Positions 56,797 through 64,000 of a DNA stretch of 64,000 bases are shown piece by piece. The notes beneath the pieces were generated by a model, which was not told the origin of the DNA, did no database searches, and saw only the letters and a program-made list of their open reading frames with translations. Source of the DNA: Lederbergia wuyishanensis (lineage in GTDB: Bacteria > Bacillota > Bacilli > Bacillales > Bacillaceae_C); contig NZ_JALIRM010000014.1 of NCBI RefSeq assembly GCF_022900255.1, positions 62,001 through 126,000 on the forward strand, read 5' to 3'. Each line of letters begins with the position of its first letter. Positions within the stretch are counted from its first letter, which is position 1. The position numbers were made by a program, and so were the translations under genes.

Positions 56797-58014
56797 TTAA
56801 TAACTTTCTTTAAAATGCTCCTGTGCATGCTTTACATTCCACCACAGGATTCCAAAGGCAACCAGAAATAAACTTCCGGTTACATAAAAGACAGAAGAAA
56901 TGCCTGCGTGACCTGCAACAAATCCACCTAATGCAGGTCCAATAACGTTACCTAAAAAGCGGAAGCTCTGGTTATATCCAAGAATTTCACCTTGCATTTC
57001 AAGCGGCGCTTCGATTCGTATATAAGCCGTTACACAAGGAATCATTCCTCCAACAACCATTCCATAAAGAAATCTCAATCCGACTAATTGCCATAATTCA
57101 GTAACGAGAGCTTGTGGAATTATTAATATTGATGCAAGAATTAATAGTATAAGCAGCACTTTTTCGTAGCCAATTGTATCTCCAAGCTTACCCCATTGAC
57201 GGGTTAGTAATAAATTTCCGAAACCAGTCGCTGAAAATGCAAGTCCCGAAAGTAAAGCGATACTTGTAGCATGCGTTAAGTCACTTACGTAAAGAGCGAG
57301 TAAGGGTTGAATACTAAAATTTCCTACTTGGATTAATAAAGCAATCACCATTACCATGACAAGCATTTTTCGACTGAGAATTTGTTTGATGACATCTTTT
57401 TGAGTACGGGGAATTTTCTTTTTAACTTCCGATTGTTGTTTGATTTCTTTTATTCCAAAAAATACAACAGTCGTAGCAATCATGACACATATCGAGGTAA
57501 TAACGAAAGTATATTGAAACCCCACATTATCTGCCAATATTCCCCCAAGGATGGGCCCGAAAAGGCTACCTGCAACATTACCCATTTGCAAGGTGCCAAG
57601 CGTTTTGCCAGCTTCACTTTTTGGAGTTTGTTTTGAAATAAGTGCGATAGATGTTGGAATAAATCCTGTCACAAAACCCATTATCATTCGTAAAATAAAT
57701 AGTCCGAAAACACTATGAATGATTCCCATGAAGAAAACAGAAGTGGCAATTCCGTAGCCTGTAATTAAAAGAATCGGCTTAAATCCATATTTATCGCCAA
57801 TTCGACCCCAAATCGGTGAAACGATAAAAGCACTCAAAAAGGTGACACCAAAGACAAGTCCCGACCATCGCTGTATATAATCGTGGCTGAAATCGCCGAG
57901 AGTACCAATATACAACGATATAAATGGAAGTACCATCGTCATACTAGCAGCAATAAGAAAATTGCAAATCCACATAATGAGGAAATTGCGTTTTTCAATA
58001 TTAATTGGAAACAC
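56797..58014 (-). CDS. yuxJ: Major facilitator superfamily exporter YuxJ
   Basis: An MFS transporter of about 405 residues with 12 spans. The loop 2-3 motif is WGRIGDKYGFKP. It resembles YuxJ and multidrug-resistance MFS proteins. The open frame extends to 58098, but a promoter at 58058-58085 lies inside that extension, so the start must be nearer. The only canonical in-frame codon after the promoter is GTG at 58014, which is itself part of the AAGGTG ribosome site. An ATT at 58005 has ideal spacing. The start is therefore uncertain. Confidence 0.82.
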   Translation of the reverse strand: MFPINIEKRNFLIMWICNFLIAASMTMVLPFISLYIGTLGDFSHDYIQRWSGLVFGVTFLSAFIVSPIWGRIGDKYGFKPILLITGYGIATSVFFMGIIHSVFGLFILRMIMGFVTGFIPTSIALISKQTPKSEAGKTLGTLQMGNVAGSLFGPILGGILADNVGFQYTFVITSICVMIATTVVFFGIKEIKQQSEVKKKIPRTQKDVIKQILSRKMLVMVMVIALLIQVGNFSIQPLLALYVSDLTHATSIALLSGLAFSATGFGNLLLTRQWGKLGDTIGYEKVLLILLILASILIIPQALVTELWQLVGLRFLYGMVVGGMIPCVTAYIRIEAPLEMQGEILGYNQSFRFLGNVIGPALGGFVAGHAGISSVFYVTGSLFLVAFGILWWNVKHAQEHFKESY

Positions 58015-58057
58015 CTTCTTATTTAGTTGGAAAAAATATTTCGATTCCCTAAATATT

Positions 58058-58085
58058 AGTATATAGTAATTTTTTATAAATTCAA
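58058..58085 (-). promoter_or_regulatory. Promoter of yuxJ
   Basis: On the minus strand, TTGAAT (58085-58080), a 16-base spacer and TATACT (58063-58058). Transcription would begin about 30-35 bases before the AAGGTG ribosome site. Confidence 0.6.
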
Positions 58086-58105
58086 CAGCTCTGCACAATG
58101 CGAGA

Positions 58106-58140
58106 AAAACAAAAGAAGCGGCTCAGTAAATGAGACCGCC
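58106..58140 (-). terminator. Terminator of kapB
   Basis: On the minus strand, GCGGTCTCA pairs with TGAGCCGC, followed by TTCTTTTGTTTTT. Confidence 0.75.
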
Positions 58141-58142
58141 TT

Positions 58143-58541
58143 TTAGAACGTTATAGAGTACATTAACTCATATTCCTTTATTACCCCATCTAACGCTTGT
58201 AGGCTTTTTACGCTATAAGCATCATCTGTCTTTGTTTCTAGTTGATTTTTTAATTTTTCCACCGATGCAACTAGTGATTTTTTATAATCAGGAATTTCAT
58301 CTTCATAAGGTTTTACCATTTTAATTGGAATGTTTGCCTGTTCTCGAAAAGCAAGCGCCTTTCTTTCGTGAAAAAATGGTACATCTGCCTCATTTGGGTT
58401 ATGAAGATCTCCCTGTCTTGGATGAATTAGTACAGCTAAACAACGCACTGTATATGTATCCGGTTTAACTGCTGTAATTTCACCAATATATTTTCCGGTT
58501 TTATTAAAGGCCGTAACAACTTGTCCAATTTGCACTAGCAA
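58143..58541 (-). CDS. kapB: Kinase-associated protein B (KapB)
   Basis: A 132-residue protein. TGKYIGEI, CLAVLIHPRQGDLHNPNEAD and VPFFHERKALAFREQANIP are diagnostic of KapB. In B. subtilis KapB is needed for the sensor kinase KinB to feed the sporulation phosphorelay, and the two genes are adjacent there. Here no kinB is beside it; a cyclophilin gene lies divergently instead. AAAGGGGG precedes the ATG. Confidence 0.9.
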   Translation of the reverse strand: MLVQIGQVVTAFNKTGKYIGEITAVKPDTYTVRCLAVLIHPRQGDLHNPNEADVPFFHERKALAFREQANIPIKMVKPYEDEIPDYKKSLVASVEKLKNQLETKTDDAYSVKSLQALDGVIKEYELMYSITF

Positions 58542-58646
58542 ATCCCCCTTTCCTTTCTTACTATTATGGAAGACGATGAAAGAAAATGAAAGAATGATGC
58601 TTTTTTTATTATTTTCTTGTAAAGTTATTTTTGGAGGGGCTTTCAG

Positions 58647-59384
58647 ATGAAAAAATTTCTTTTTTTACTAATGTTTGTTACCATATTATCTGCATGCGGC
58701 AAGTCCTCAATAATAAATTTAAATGAGGAGACTGCAACAGGTAGTAACCAATCTGCAAAGGAAGAAGGAGATTCAGAAATGACTGAACAAGTAGTGTATC
58801 CACAATTGTCCACTGAAGTGGCGGAAAATGAAAAATTAGTACAAATGAATACAAATATGGGTTCGATAAAAATAAAATTGTTCCCTGAGCAAGCTCCAAA
58901 ATCAGTTGAGAATTTTTTAACACATGCAAAAGAAGGATATTATAACGGTATAATCTTTCACAGGGTCATCAACGACTTCATGATTCAAGGTGGAGACCCA
59001 ACTGGAACAGGTCGAGGTGGAGAGAGTATTTTCGGGCATTCCTTTGAAGATGAATTTTCAATGGAATTATTCAATCTTCGTGGCGCTCTTTCTATGGCAA
59101 ACGCTGGCCCGAATACGAATGGAAGTCAATTTTTTATCGTGCAAAATAATCATATGGATCCACGTGTAAAAAGTCAGCTTGAGAAGGCTGGTTTTCCAAA
59201 AGAAATCATAGAGGCTTATATTGAAAATGGTGGAACCCCACATCTTGACCACCGCCATACTGTGTTTGGACAAGTTATCGAAGGAATGGATGTTGTAGAC
59301 AGTATCGCAGGTGTACAAACAGGCCCTGGGGATAAGCCTCTTGATGATGTTGTTATTGAAAGTATTGATATCATTAAGGAATAA
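58647..59384 (+). CDS. Peptidyl-prolyl cis-trans isomerase lipoprotein (cyclophilin type)
   Basis: A 245-residue lipoprotein: lipobox LSACG with Cys near residue 17, a Ser/Glu-rich linker, then a cyclophilin domain (about 70-243). Motifs [36 protein letters not shown] and [14 protein letters not shown] include the catalytic Arg and the Phe/Gln pocket. It would assist folding of exported proteins on the outer face of the membrane. B. subtilis PpiB is cytoplasmic and shorter, so this is a different class. GGAGGGG precedes the ATG. Confidence 0.9.
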   Translation: MKKFLFLLMFVTILSACGKSSIINLNEETATGSNQSAKEEGDSEMTEQVVYPQLSTEVAENEKLVQMNTNMGSIKIKLFPEQAPKSVENFLTHAKEGYYNGIIFHRVINDFMIQGGDPTGTGRGGESIFGHSFEDEFSMELFNLRGALSMANAGPNTNGSQFFIVQNNHMDPRVKSQLEKAGFPKEIIEAYIENGGTPHLDHRHTVFGQVIEGMDVVDSIAGVQTGPGDKPLDDVVIESIDIIKE

Positions 59385-59419
59385 GAAAAATCTTTAAATG
59401 AATGATTATCTAGACTGTA

Positions 59420-59524
59420 TGAAAAAGCTTGTCATACAAGGCACGCTAGAGTGAAGACGCGAAAAGAAGTTACCTTCATGAGTAGACGAGCGAGGCAAGC
59501 AACACCGTATGTGAGCGTTTTTCA
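59420..59524. repeat. Miniature element with imperfect 18-bp terminal inverted repeats
   Basis: The left end TGAAAAAGCTTGTCATAC (59420-59437) and right end GTATGTGAGCGTTTTTCA (59507-59524) are inverted copies, matching over TGAAAAA and CATAC. The 105-base unit has no coding capacity. It resembles non-autonomous repeat elements of Bacillus. Confidence 0.55.
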
Positions 59525-59533
59525 AAATTTTGT

Positions 59534-59558
59534 AGCCGTCCAATAAGGACGGCTTTTC
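59534..59558 (+). terminator. Terminator after the cyclophilin gene
   Basis: AGCCGTCC pairs perfectly with GGACGGCT, followed by TTTC. Confidence 0.75.
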
Positions 59559-59654
59559 ACATTATTGTCGACTTTTCGCAAACGGGTGCCTTGGTTTTAA
59601 CAAAAAGACTTTGCTATAATAAATATGTATTTTTAATAGGAAAGGATGTTTTCC

Positions 59655-59873
59655 TTGTTCACAATCTTAAATTCGTTTGTTTTATATATGCCATTTCTTT
59701 ATTTCCCAGAGGATAAAACCGAATATATCCCAGCCGCGATTTCAATGTCCGTATTTATTTTTGCAGCAATACTTACTTTTGTATTGATCAAAAAAGTTTC
59801 CAAAAAACAGGAGTCCAAAACTAAACATCTAGAGGATCAAATAAAACAAGAAAACAAAGAAAAGCATCTTTAA
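59655..59873 (+). CDS. Small membrane protein of about 72 residues, unknown
   Basis: A short protein with two membrane helices (LNSFVLYMPFLYF and ISMSVFIFAAILTFVLI) and a highly charged cytoplasmic tail of Lys, Glu and Gln (about 25 residues, likely helical). The start is TTG at 59655, because GGAAAGG lies about nine bases before it and directly abuts the ATG at 59646. A T-rich hairpin (AAGCA/TGCTT then seven T) overlaps the stop at 59865-59887. The family is not recognised. Confidence 0.6.
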   Translation: MFTILNSFVLYMPFLYFPEDKTEYIPAAISMSVFIFAAILTFVLIKKVSKKQESKTKHLEDQIKQENKEKHL

Positions 59874-60123
59874 TGGTGCTTTTTTTGTGCGAAAAAAGTC
59901 TGCTAATGTGTATTATTTACAGATGCAGACTGCAAGAGAATTCGTAGCTTACTAGTGTTTTTCTTTAATGCTAATTATTTTATTGAAAGTTATAAATAAT
60001 AATTTGGATTGGATTTTCCTTGTAAAGCAAATACCTATTACTCGAAAAAGTGTGTTGAAAAAGGATATTTCATTTTTCGCATGGCAATAATGACGAATAG
60101 GGAATTCTTATGGAGGGTTGGCT

Positions 60124-60663
60124 ATGAGGAAATTAATGTTGTTTTCAATATGTTTTATTCTTTCTGCATGCTCAAATCCGCTTCCAAATATATTGGACAT
60201 AGATATGAAAAATTCTGACGGAGATTCACTTGGGAAAATAAAGCTTGAGGAAAAAGCAGACGGTATAAAGGTTAAGGTTAATTTGAAAGGAATGCCTCCA
60301 GGTGTGCACGCTATACATATCCATGACAAAGGAAGTTGTGCTCCGCCGGATTTTTTATCAGCTGGTGACCACTTCAATCCTGACAATAAAGAACATGGTC
60401 TCCTCAACCCGAAAGGTCCACATGCAGGGGATTTTCCAAATTTAATAGTAGAAGACGATGGTAATATAAAAACAGATTTTACCGCTAAAGGTGTCACGTT
60501 TAAAGAAGAGAAAAATTCTCTTTATACAACGGAAGGAACATCTATAGTAATACACGAGGGAGCTGATGATGGAATGGCTCAGCCTGCTGGTGACTCAGGA
60601 GAAAGAATCGCGTGCGGGGAAATTTCAATGGATAGAAAACCTGCAAAATCAACGAAGAAATAA
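60124..60663 (+). CDS. sodC: Cu/Zn superoxide dismutase-like lipoprotein (SodC/YojM type)
   Basis: A 179-residue lipoprotein: lipobox LSACS, then an SOD_Cu domain. Metal-ligand segments are [34 protein letters not shown] and [10 protein letters not shown], and the disulfide partner lies in GERIACGEI. All four expected copper-site His positions appear present, so activity is possible. It would protect the cell surface from superoxide. The ATG at 60124 follows GGAGGG. Confidence 0.88.
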   Translation: MRKLMLFSICFILSACSNPLPNILDIDMKNSDGDSLGKIKLEEKADGIKVKVNLKGMPPGVHAIHIHDKGSCAPPDFLSAGDHFNPDNKEHGLLNPKGPHAGDFPNLIVEDDGNIKTDFTAKGVTFKEEKNSLYTTEGTSIVIHEGADDGMAQPAGDSGERIACGEISMDRKPAKSTKK

Positions 60664-60667
60664 AAAG

Positions 60668-60712
60668 GTACTTTTCCACAACAAATAATATTAGTGGAAA
60701 AGTACTTTTCAT
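60668..60712 (+). terminator. Terminator after sodC
   Basis: GTACTTTTCCAC pairs perfectly with GTGGAAAAGTAC, followed by TTTTC. Confidence 0.85.
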
Positions 60713-60894
60713 TTCTTGAAAAATAAGAATGTATGACAATTTTATTAGAACTATATTTCTTAACAAAGGCTCTCGTTGTCAAAATCTAGGCTCCCTCTGC
60801 TTAAGGGCAGAAAACATAAACAATTAATATAGAGATTCTCCAACTAACCCACTTCATTTTTGATGTGGTCTAAATTGGTCGCCTTACACTTTTC

Positions 60895-62058
60895 TTACTG
60901 AAAAGCTAATTTTAATCTCTCGATCCCTTCTTCTATAATTGAACGCGGACAAGCTGTGTTGATTCGAATAAAACCTTCTCCACCTTGACCGTAAGAATTT
61001 CCAAAATTGACTGCTAAACCGGCTTTTTCTAGAAGTCTTTGGCGTATTTCTTTGTCGTCCAACCCTGTTGCCCTGCAATCAACCCATACAAGGTATGTTC
61101 CTTCTGGCTCTATCACTTTTAATTCAGGTAGATAATTTTCAATTCCTTCTTTAAGAATTTTAATATTATCTTTTATGTAATCCAGTGCATCTTCAAGCCA
61201 CTTTTCTCCATATTGGTAAGCTGCTTCCATTGCAATGATTCCGAATGTATTTAATGTATGAAAACCTTCTTTCTTCTGGATATCTTGCAATTTTTTACGC
61301 ATTTCTACATTTTGAACAACAATAAAGGATGATTGCAACCCTGCTAAATTAAAAGTTTTACTAGGGGCCATAAATGTAATAATAAAATCCGAATATGAAG
61401 GATCCAATGTACAAATTGGAATATGCTTGTAAGGTGGTGAAACAATGTCGGCATGTATTTCATCTGAGGCGATAATAACCCCATATTCCCTACAAAGTTC
61501 CGCTATTTTAGTAAGTTCTTCTTTAGACCAAACTCGCCCTGCTGGATTATGTGGACTACATAGTAAAAATAGCTTTACTCCACTTTTTAACTTTTCTTCA
61601 AAGTCTGTAAAATCTATTTCATAGCGTCCGTTTTTTAATACTAGAGGGGAATTGATAACTTCTCTCATATTACTTTCAATCATATTAAAAAAAGGTGTAT
61701 AAACAGGGGATTGAAGCATGACTTTGTCCCCAACCTCTGTAAATGCTCGAATCGCCATGCCGATGGATGGAACAACCCCGTGACTATACATAAGCCATGA
61801 AGGATTAATATCCCAACCATGACGTTTACTGACCCAGTTAATGATTGCTTTAGAAGTGGTATCACCAATAATTGTGTAACCAAAAACACCATGATCTACG
61901 CGCTGCTTCATTGTTTCGAGTACTTCACTAGGTGGAGGAAAATCCATATCTGCTACCCACATTGGTAACAATTCATTTTTTCCGAAAACTGCTTTCATAC
62001 CATCCCATTTTACAGAAGAAGTGTTTTTTCTATCGACTTTTTCATCAAAATTATACAT
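60895..62058 (-). CDS. patB: Cystathionine beta-lyase PatB (MalY type)
   Basis: A 387-residue class I/II PLP enzyme. LPMWVADMDFPPPSEVLE, CSPHNPAGRVWSKEEL and the PLP-lysine region APSKTFNLAGLQSS define the PatB/MalY family. It cleaves cystathionine or cystine to a thiol, pyruvate and ammonia. AGGAG seven bases before the ATG at 62058 fixes the start; the frame is open 11 codons further. In B. subtilis kinB lies between patB and kapB. Here sodC and the cyclophilin gene lie there instead. Confidence 0.9.
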   Translation of the reverse strand: MYNFDEKVDRKNTSSVKWDGMKAVFGKNELLPMWVADMDFPPPSEVLETMKQRVDHGVFGYTIIGDTTSKAIINWVSKRHGWDINPSWLMYSHGVVPSIGMAIRAFTEVGDKVMLQSPVYTPFFNMIESNMREVINSPLVLKNGRYEIDFTDFEEKLKSGVKLFLLCSPHNPAGRVWSKEELTKIAELCREYGVIIASDEIHADIVSPPYKHIPICTLDPSYSDFIITFMAPSKTFNLAGLQSSFIVVQNVEMRKKLQDIQKKEGFHTLNTFGIIAMEAAYQYGEKWLEDALDYIKDNIKILKEGIENYLPELKVIEPEGTYLVWVDCRATGLDDKEIRQRLLEKAGLAVNFGNSYGQGGEGFIRINTACPRSIIEEGIERLKLAFQ

Positions 62059-62166
62059 AGTAAGACTCCTTTCCTTTTCATTGCTCAACATTAATCATAA
62101 AGGTGAAGGGTTAGATTTTACAAGCAACTACATCCAAAAGGATTTTAATGTGCCTATTGTTAACTT

Positions 62167-62180
62167 CGAATATATATTCG
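62167..62180. promoter_or_regulatory. 14-bp perfect palindrome upstream of patB
   Basis: CGAATATATATTCG reads the same on both strands. It sits about 110 bases before the patB start in the otherwise feature-poor 62059-62333 interval, and could be an operator. Confidence 0.35.
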
Positions 62181-62333
62181 TAAACGAAGAGAAAACCTAA
62201 TACATATGTTTTTGTATCATTTTTTTATCCATATGATGTGGAACAGATGGTACTAAGAATGCTTATAAGAGATACCAAGGCGTGTTTAGGCCAGCTAGCT
62301 GCTAGTCACAATCGCTTGCTATATGAGAACAAT

Positions 62334-63146
62334 TTAAATAAAACGTATTATTTCATCATAGACTTCTTTTGGTTTTTCTTCAGGTAATAAGTGGCCAGTA
62401 TTTTTTATAACGACTAGTGATGAATTTGGTAAATCATAGGCGAGACGATTTCCAATATTTAAAGGAACTATCGTATCGTGATCCCCCCATAAAAGTAAAC
62501 ATGGTGTTTGAATTGATTGAAGAGACACTGGAGCAAGATCACCTTCACGATGACGAAGCATTTTTGCTAATGCCCGGAAAATTTCATTATGATGAAAAGG
62601 TTCCTCATACCCTTTAATCATTTTCTCGTCAATAATGGATTTATCGTAGACAACAATATTTAAATTCCCCTCAACGCCTGATTTTTCAAGGTATAGTTTA
62701 ATAAATCTCCCGATAAATGGAACGTACGTCAACATTCTAAGGGGGAGTTTAGCGCGTGGCACGTACCCAGAGCAGCTTATAAGTATTGCTTTTTTGATAA
62801 ATTCTGGTCTCTGAATACTCATATTTAAAACAATCTGACCACCCATTGAGTGTCCAGTTGCAATAATGTTCTTATAGCCAAGAGTGTCAAGTAGTTCTAG
62901 GATAGTACTGGCAATATTTGCATATGTATAGCTGAATTTCAAAGACTTTCCACTCTTTCCGAATGGTGGAAAATCTATAGAAACAATATTAACATCCTTC
63001 TCTAAATATGGAATTAAGCGACGAAAACTAAATGAGGATGACAAAAAACCATGAATTAAAACAATAGTATTAAGTGCATTTGGATGCTTATATTCCTCAT
63101 AGTAAATACTAATATCATTTATTTTGATTGAAGATCCTATTGGCAT
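62334..63146 (-). CDS. yugF: Alpha/beta hydrolase YugF
   Basis: A 270-residue hydrolase. The oxyanion-side motif is LIHGFLSSSFSFRRLIPYL, the nucleophile elbow is GHSMGG near residue 95, the acid lies in LLWGDHDTIVP, and the His in NTGHLLPEEKP. The substrate is unknown, probably an ester. GGAGGT seven bases before the ATG at 63146 is preferred to the GTG at 63155. Confidence 0.88.
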   Translation of the reverse strand: MPIGSSIKINDISIYYEEYKHPNALNTIVLIHGFLSSSFSFRRLIPYLEKDVNIVSIDFPPFGKSGKSLKFSYTYANIASTILELLDTLGYKNIIATGHSMGGQIVLNMSIQRPEFIKKAILISCSGYVPRAKLPLRMLTYVPFIGRFIKLYLEKSGVEGNLNIVVYDKSIIDEKMIKGYEEPFHHNEIFRALAKMLRHREGDLAPVSLQSIQTPCLLLWGDHDTIVPLNIGNRLAYDLPNSSLVVIKNTGHLLPEEKPKEVYDEIIRFI

Positions 63147-63318
63147 ATCTTCCACCTCCTATCATTATGATACCCTTTTAAAAAGGTTTGAAAAAACTAC
63201 AAAGGGGAAAATTTTCAATATATGATAGGACTGCTTCTTTGATTCTAATGATTCTCTATGTTATAATTTACAATTGCGTAAATTAGGAGAAAATCTAATA
63301 TAAACTAGGAGTGTTTCT

Positions 63319-63711
63319 ATGACTACAAAATATGAAACAGGAGCGGTATTAACAGGTAAAGTGACCGGTATCCAACCATATGGTGCATTTATTGCATTGG
63401 ACGATCAAACTCAAGGACTTGTTCACATTTCGGAAATAAAACATGGATTTGTAAAAGATATTCATGAAATTTTGTCTGTAGGTGATGAAGTTAAAGTTAA
63501 AGTGTTAAACGTTGATGAAGAGAAAGGGAAAATCAGCCTTTCCATACGTGCTACTGAAGAGGTACAAAAGCAACGTGAACCTCGAAATCCGCGTCGACAA
63601 GGTACAATCAAAACAGAAACGACACAAACAACTAATGAGGGTTTTAATACATTAAAAGATAAGCTTCAAGAGTGGATTGAACAATCACGAGAAGAATTAA
63701 TTAAAAAATAG
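63319..63711 (+). CDS. yugI: S1-domain general stress protein YugI (GSP13)
   Basis: A 130-residue protein. The S1 RNA-binding domain spans about residues 6-75 (LTGKVTGIQPYGAFIALDDQ, GLVHISEI). A basic linker and a C-terminal helix follow, as in GSP13. B. subtilis YugI associates with ribosomes and is induced by stress. AGGAG precedes the ATG. A terminator follows immediately. Confidence 0.92.
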   Translation: MTTKYETGAVLTGKVTGIQPYGAFIALDDQTQGLVHISEIKHGFVKDIHEILSVGDEVKVKVLNVDEEKGKISLSIRATEEVQKQREPRNPRRQGTIKTETTQTTNEGFNTLKDKLQEWIEQSREELIKK

Positions 63712-63718
63712 TTTTTTG

Positions 63719-63747
63719 AGGATGTCATATAGGCATCCTTTTTTTGT
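63719..63747 (+). terminator. Terminator after yugI
   Basis: GGATG pairs with CATCC across TCATATAGG, with flanking A/T pairs, followed by TTTTTTTG. Confidence 0.75.
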
Positions 63748-63866
63748 TTTCTCGAGAAGTTTATCTAATATTTCATCTGACCATGCTCTCGCGTTTTTGT
63801 ATATTCTAACACTGAAAATATGTTACTATTTATGTGAAGAAAAAATCTGCGTGAGGGGGATACACT

Positions 63867-64000
63867 GTGATTACTTATAGACATGAACCTTTTACAGACT
63901 TTACTGAAGAAGAAAATAAACTTGCCTTTGAAAAAGGATTGCAAATTGTTGAGAGTTATCTTGGAAGCGATTACCCGTTGATCATTGATGGTGAACGTAT
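63867..64000 (+). CDS. rocA: 1-pyrroline-5-carboxylate dehydrogenase, N-terminus only
   Basis: A GTG at 63867, with GAGGGGGA nine bases upstream, opens [20 protein letters not shown] and continues [20 protein letters not shown] to the window edge. This is the conserved start of the RocA/PutC aldehyde dehydrogenases that oxidise pyrroline-5-carboxylate to glutamate. The catalytic part lies outside the window, so intactness is unknown. Confidence 0.85.
   Translation, partial: MITYRHEPFTDFTEEENKLAFEKGLQIVESYLGSDYPLIIDGER

Noticed and set aside
60108-60497. Antisense ORF over sodC
   Set aside because: The plus strand encodes a clear Cu/Zn SOD lipoprotein with its own ribosome site.

Overview
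This window is low-GC DNA of an endospore-forming member of the Bacillaceae (Bacillus in the broad sense). The evidence is strong AGGAGG-type ribosome sites with frequent TTG/GTG starts, sporulation genes (lytH-, yunB-, yutH- and yutC-like), a SufCDSUB iron-sulfur operon, S-box and L-box riboswitches, and gene order close to the suf-yun-yut-yum-yui-yux-yug region of Bacillus subtilis as I remember it. No rRNA, tRNA, prophage, insertion sequence with transposase, or CRISPR array was seen.

Region by region. (1) 1-13.9 kb is an accessory carbohydrate block. A seven-gene operon carries a solute-binding protein (cut by the window edge), a permease pair, an NHL-repeat/YIP1 membrane protein, a DUF5696 protein and a second permease pair. 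Facing it are a membrane-bound AraC-type regulator and a divergent solute-binding lipoprotein. No ATPase is encoded, so a shared MsmX-type ATPase is implied. (2) 13.9-18.7 kb holds a broken small gene, a YusE-type thioredoxin, and a SAM-riboswitch operon in which an N-methyl amino acid oxidase precedes metQ-metN-metP. (3) 19.3-24.6 kb is sufCDSUB, followed by a candidate stand-alone structured RNA. (4) 24.9-31.3 kb holds a three-gene ABC exporter and a large secreted GH16 beta-glucanase with four CBM4/9-like modules. (5) 31.4-45 kb is the yun/yut core, interrupted by a 51-bp tandem repeat, an L-box-controlled NhaC-type lysine transporter and a MetP/MetS-type sodium symporter. (6) 45-55.7 kb carries redox and Fe-S genes (yutI, yuzD, yutJ, yuzB, yutM, yumC, yumB), then yuiB, yuiC, yuiD, pepA and small genes. 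(7) 55.7-64 kb carries a phosphotransferase, yuxJ, kapB (with no kinB beside it), a cyclophilin lipoprotein, a Cu/Zn SOD lipoprotein, patB, yugF, yugI and the start of a P5C dehydrogenase gene.

How the genes work together. The first block and the GH16 enzyme suggest use of a plant or fungal beta-glucan, though no direct link between them is visible. The methionine operon, the two riboswitch-type leaders and the SUF operon connect sulfur, methyl-group and amino-acid supply. Several yut/yum genes are Fe-S scaffolds or flavin oxidoreductases.

The most unusual signals are non-coding. A dispersed intergenic repeat family contains paired hairpins with AGGAT and AGGAC loops whose stems covary between copies. 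A terminator-ended RNA follows sufB, with alternative pairings. An 11-bp hairpin buries the ribosome site of yuiC, and an FNR/Rex-like palindrome lies upstream of yumB. All family names come from reading translations; no database search was possible.
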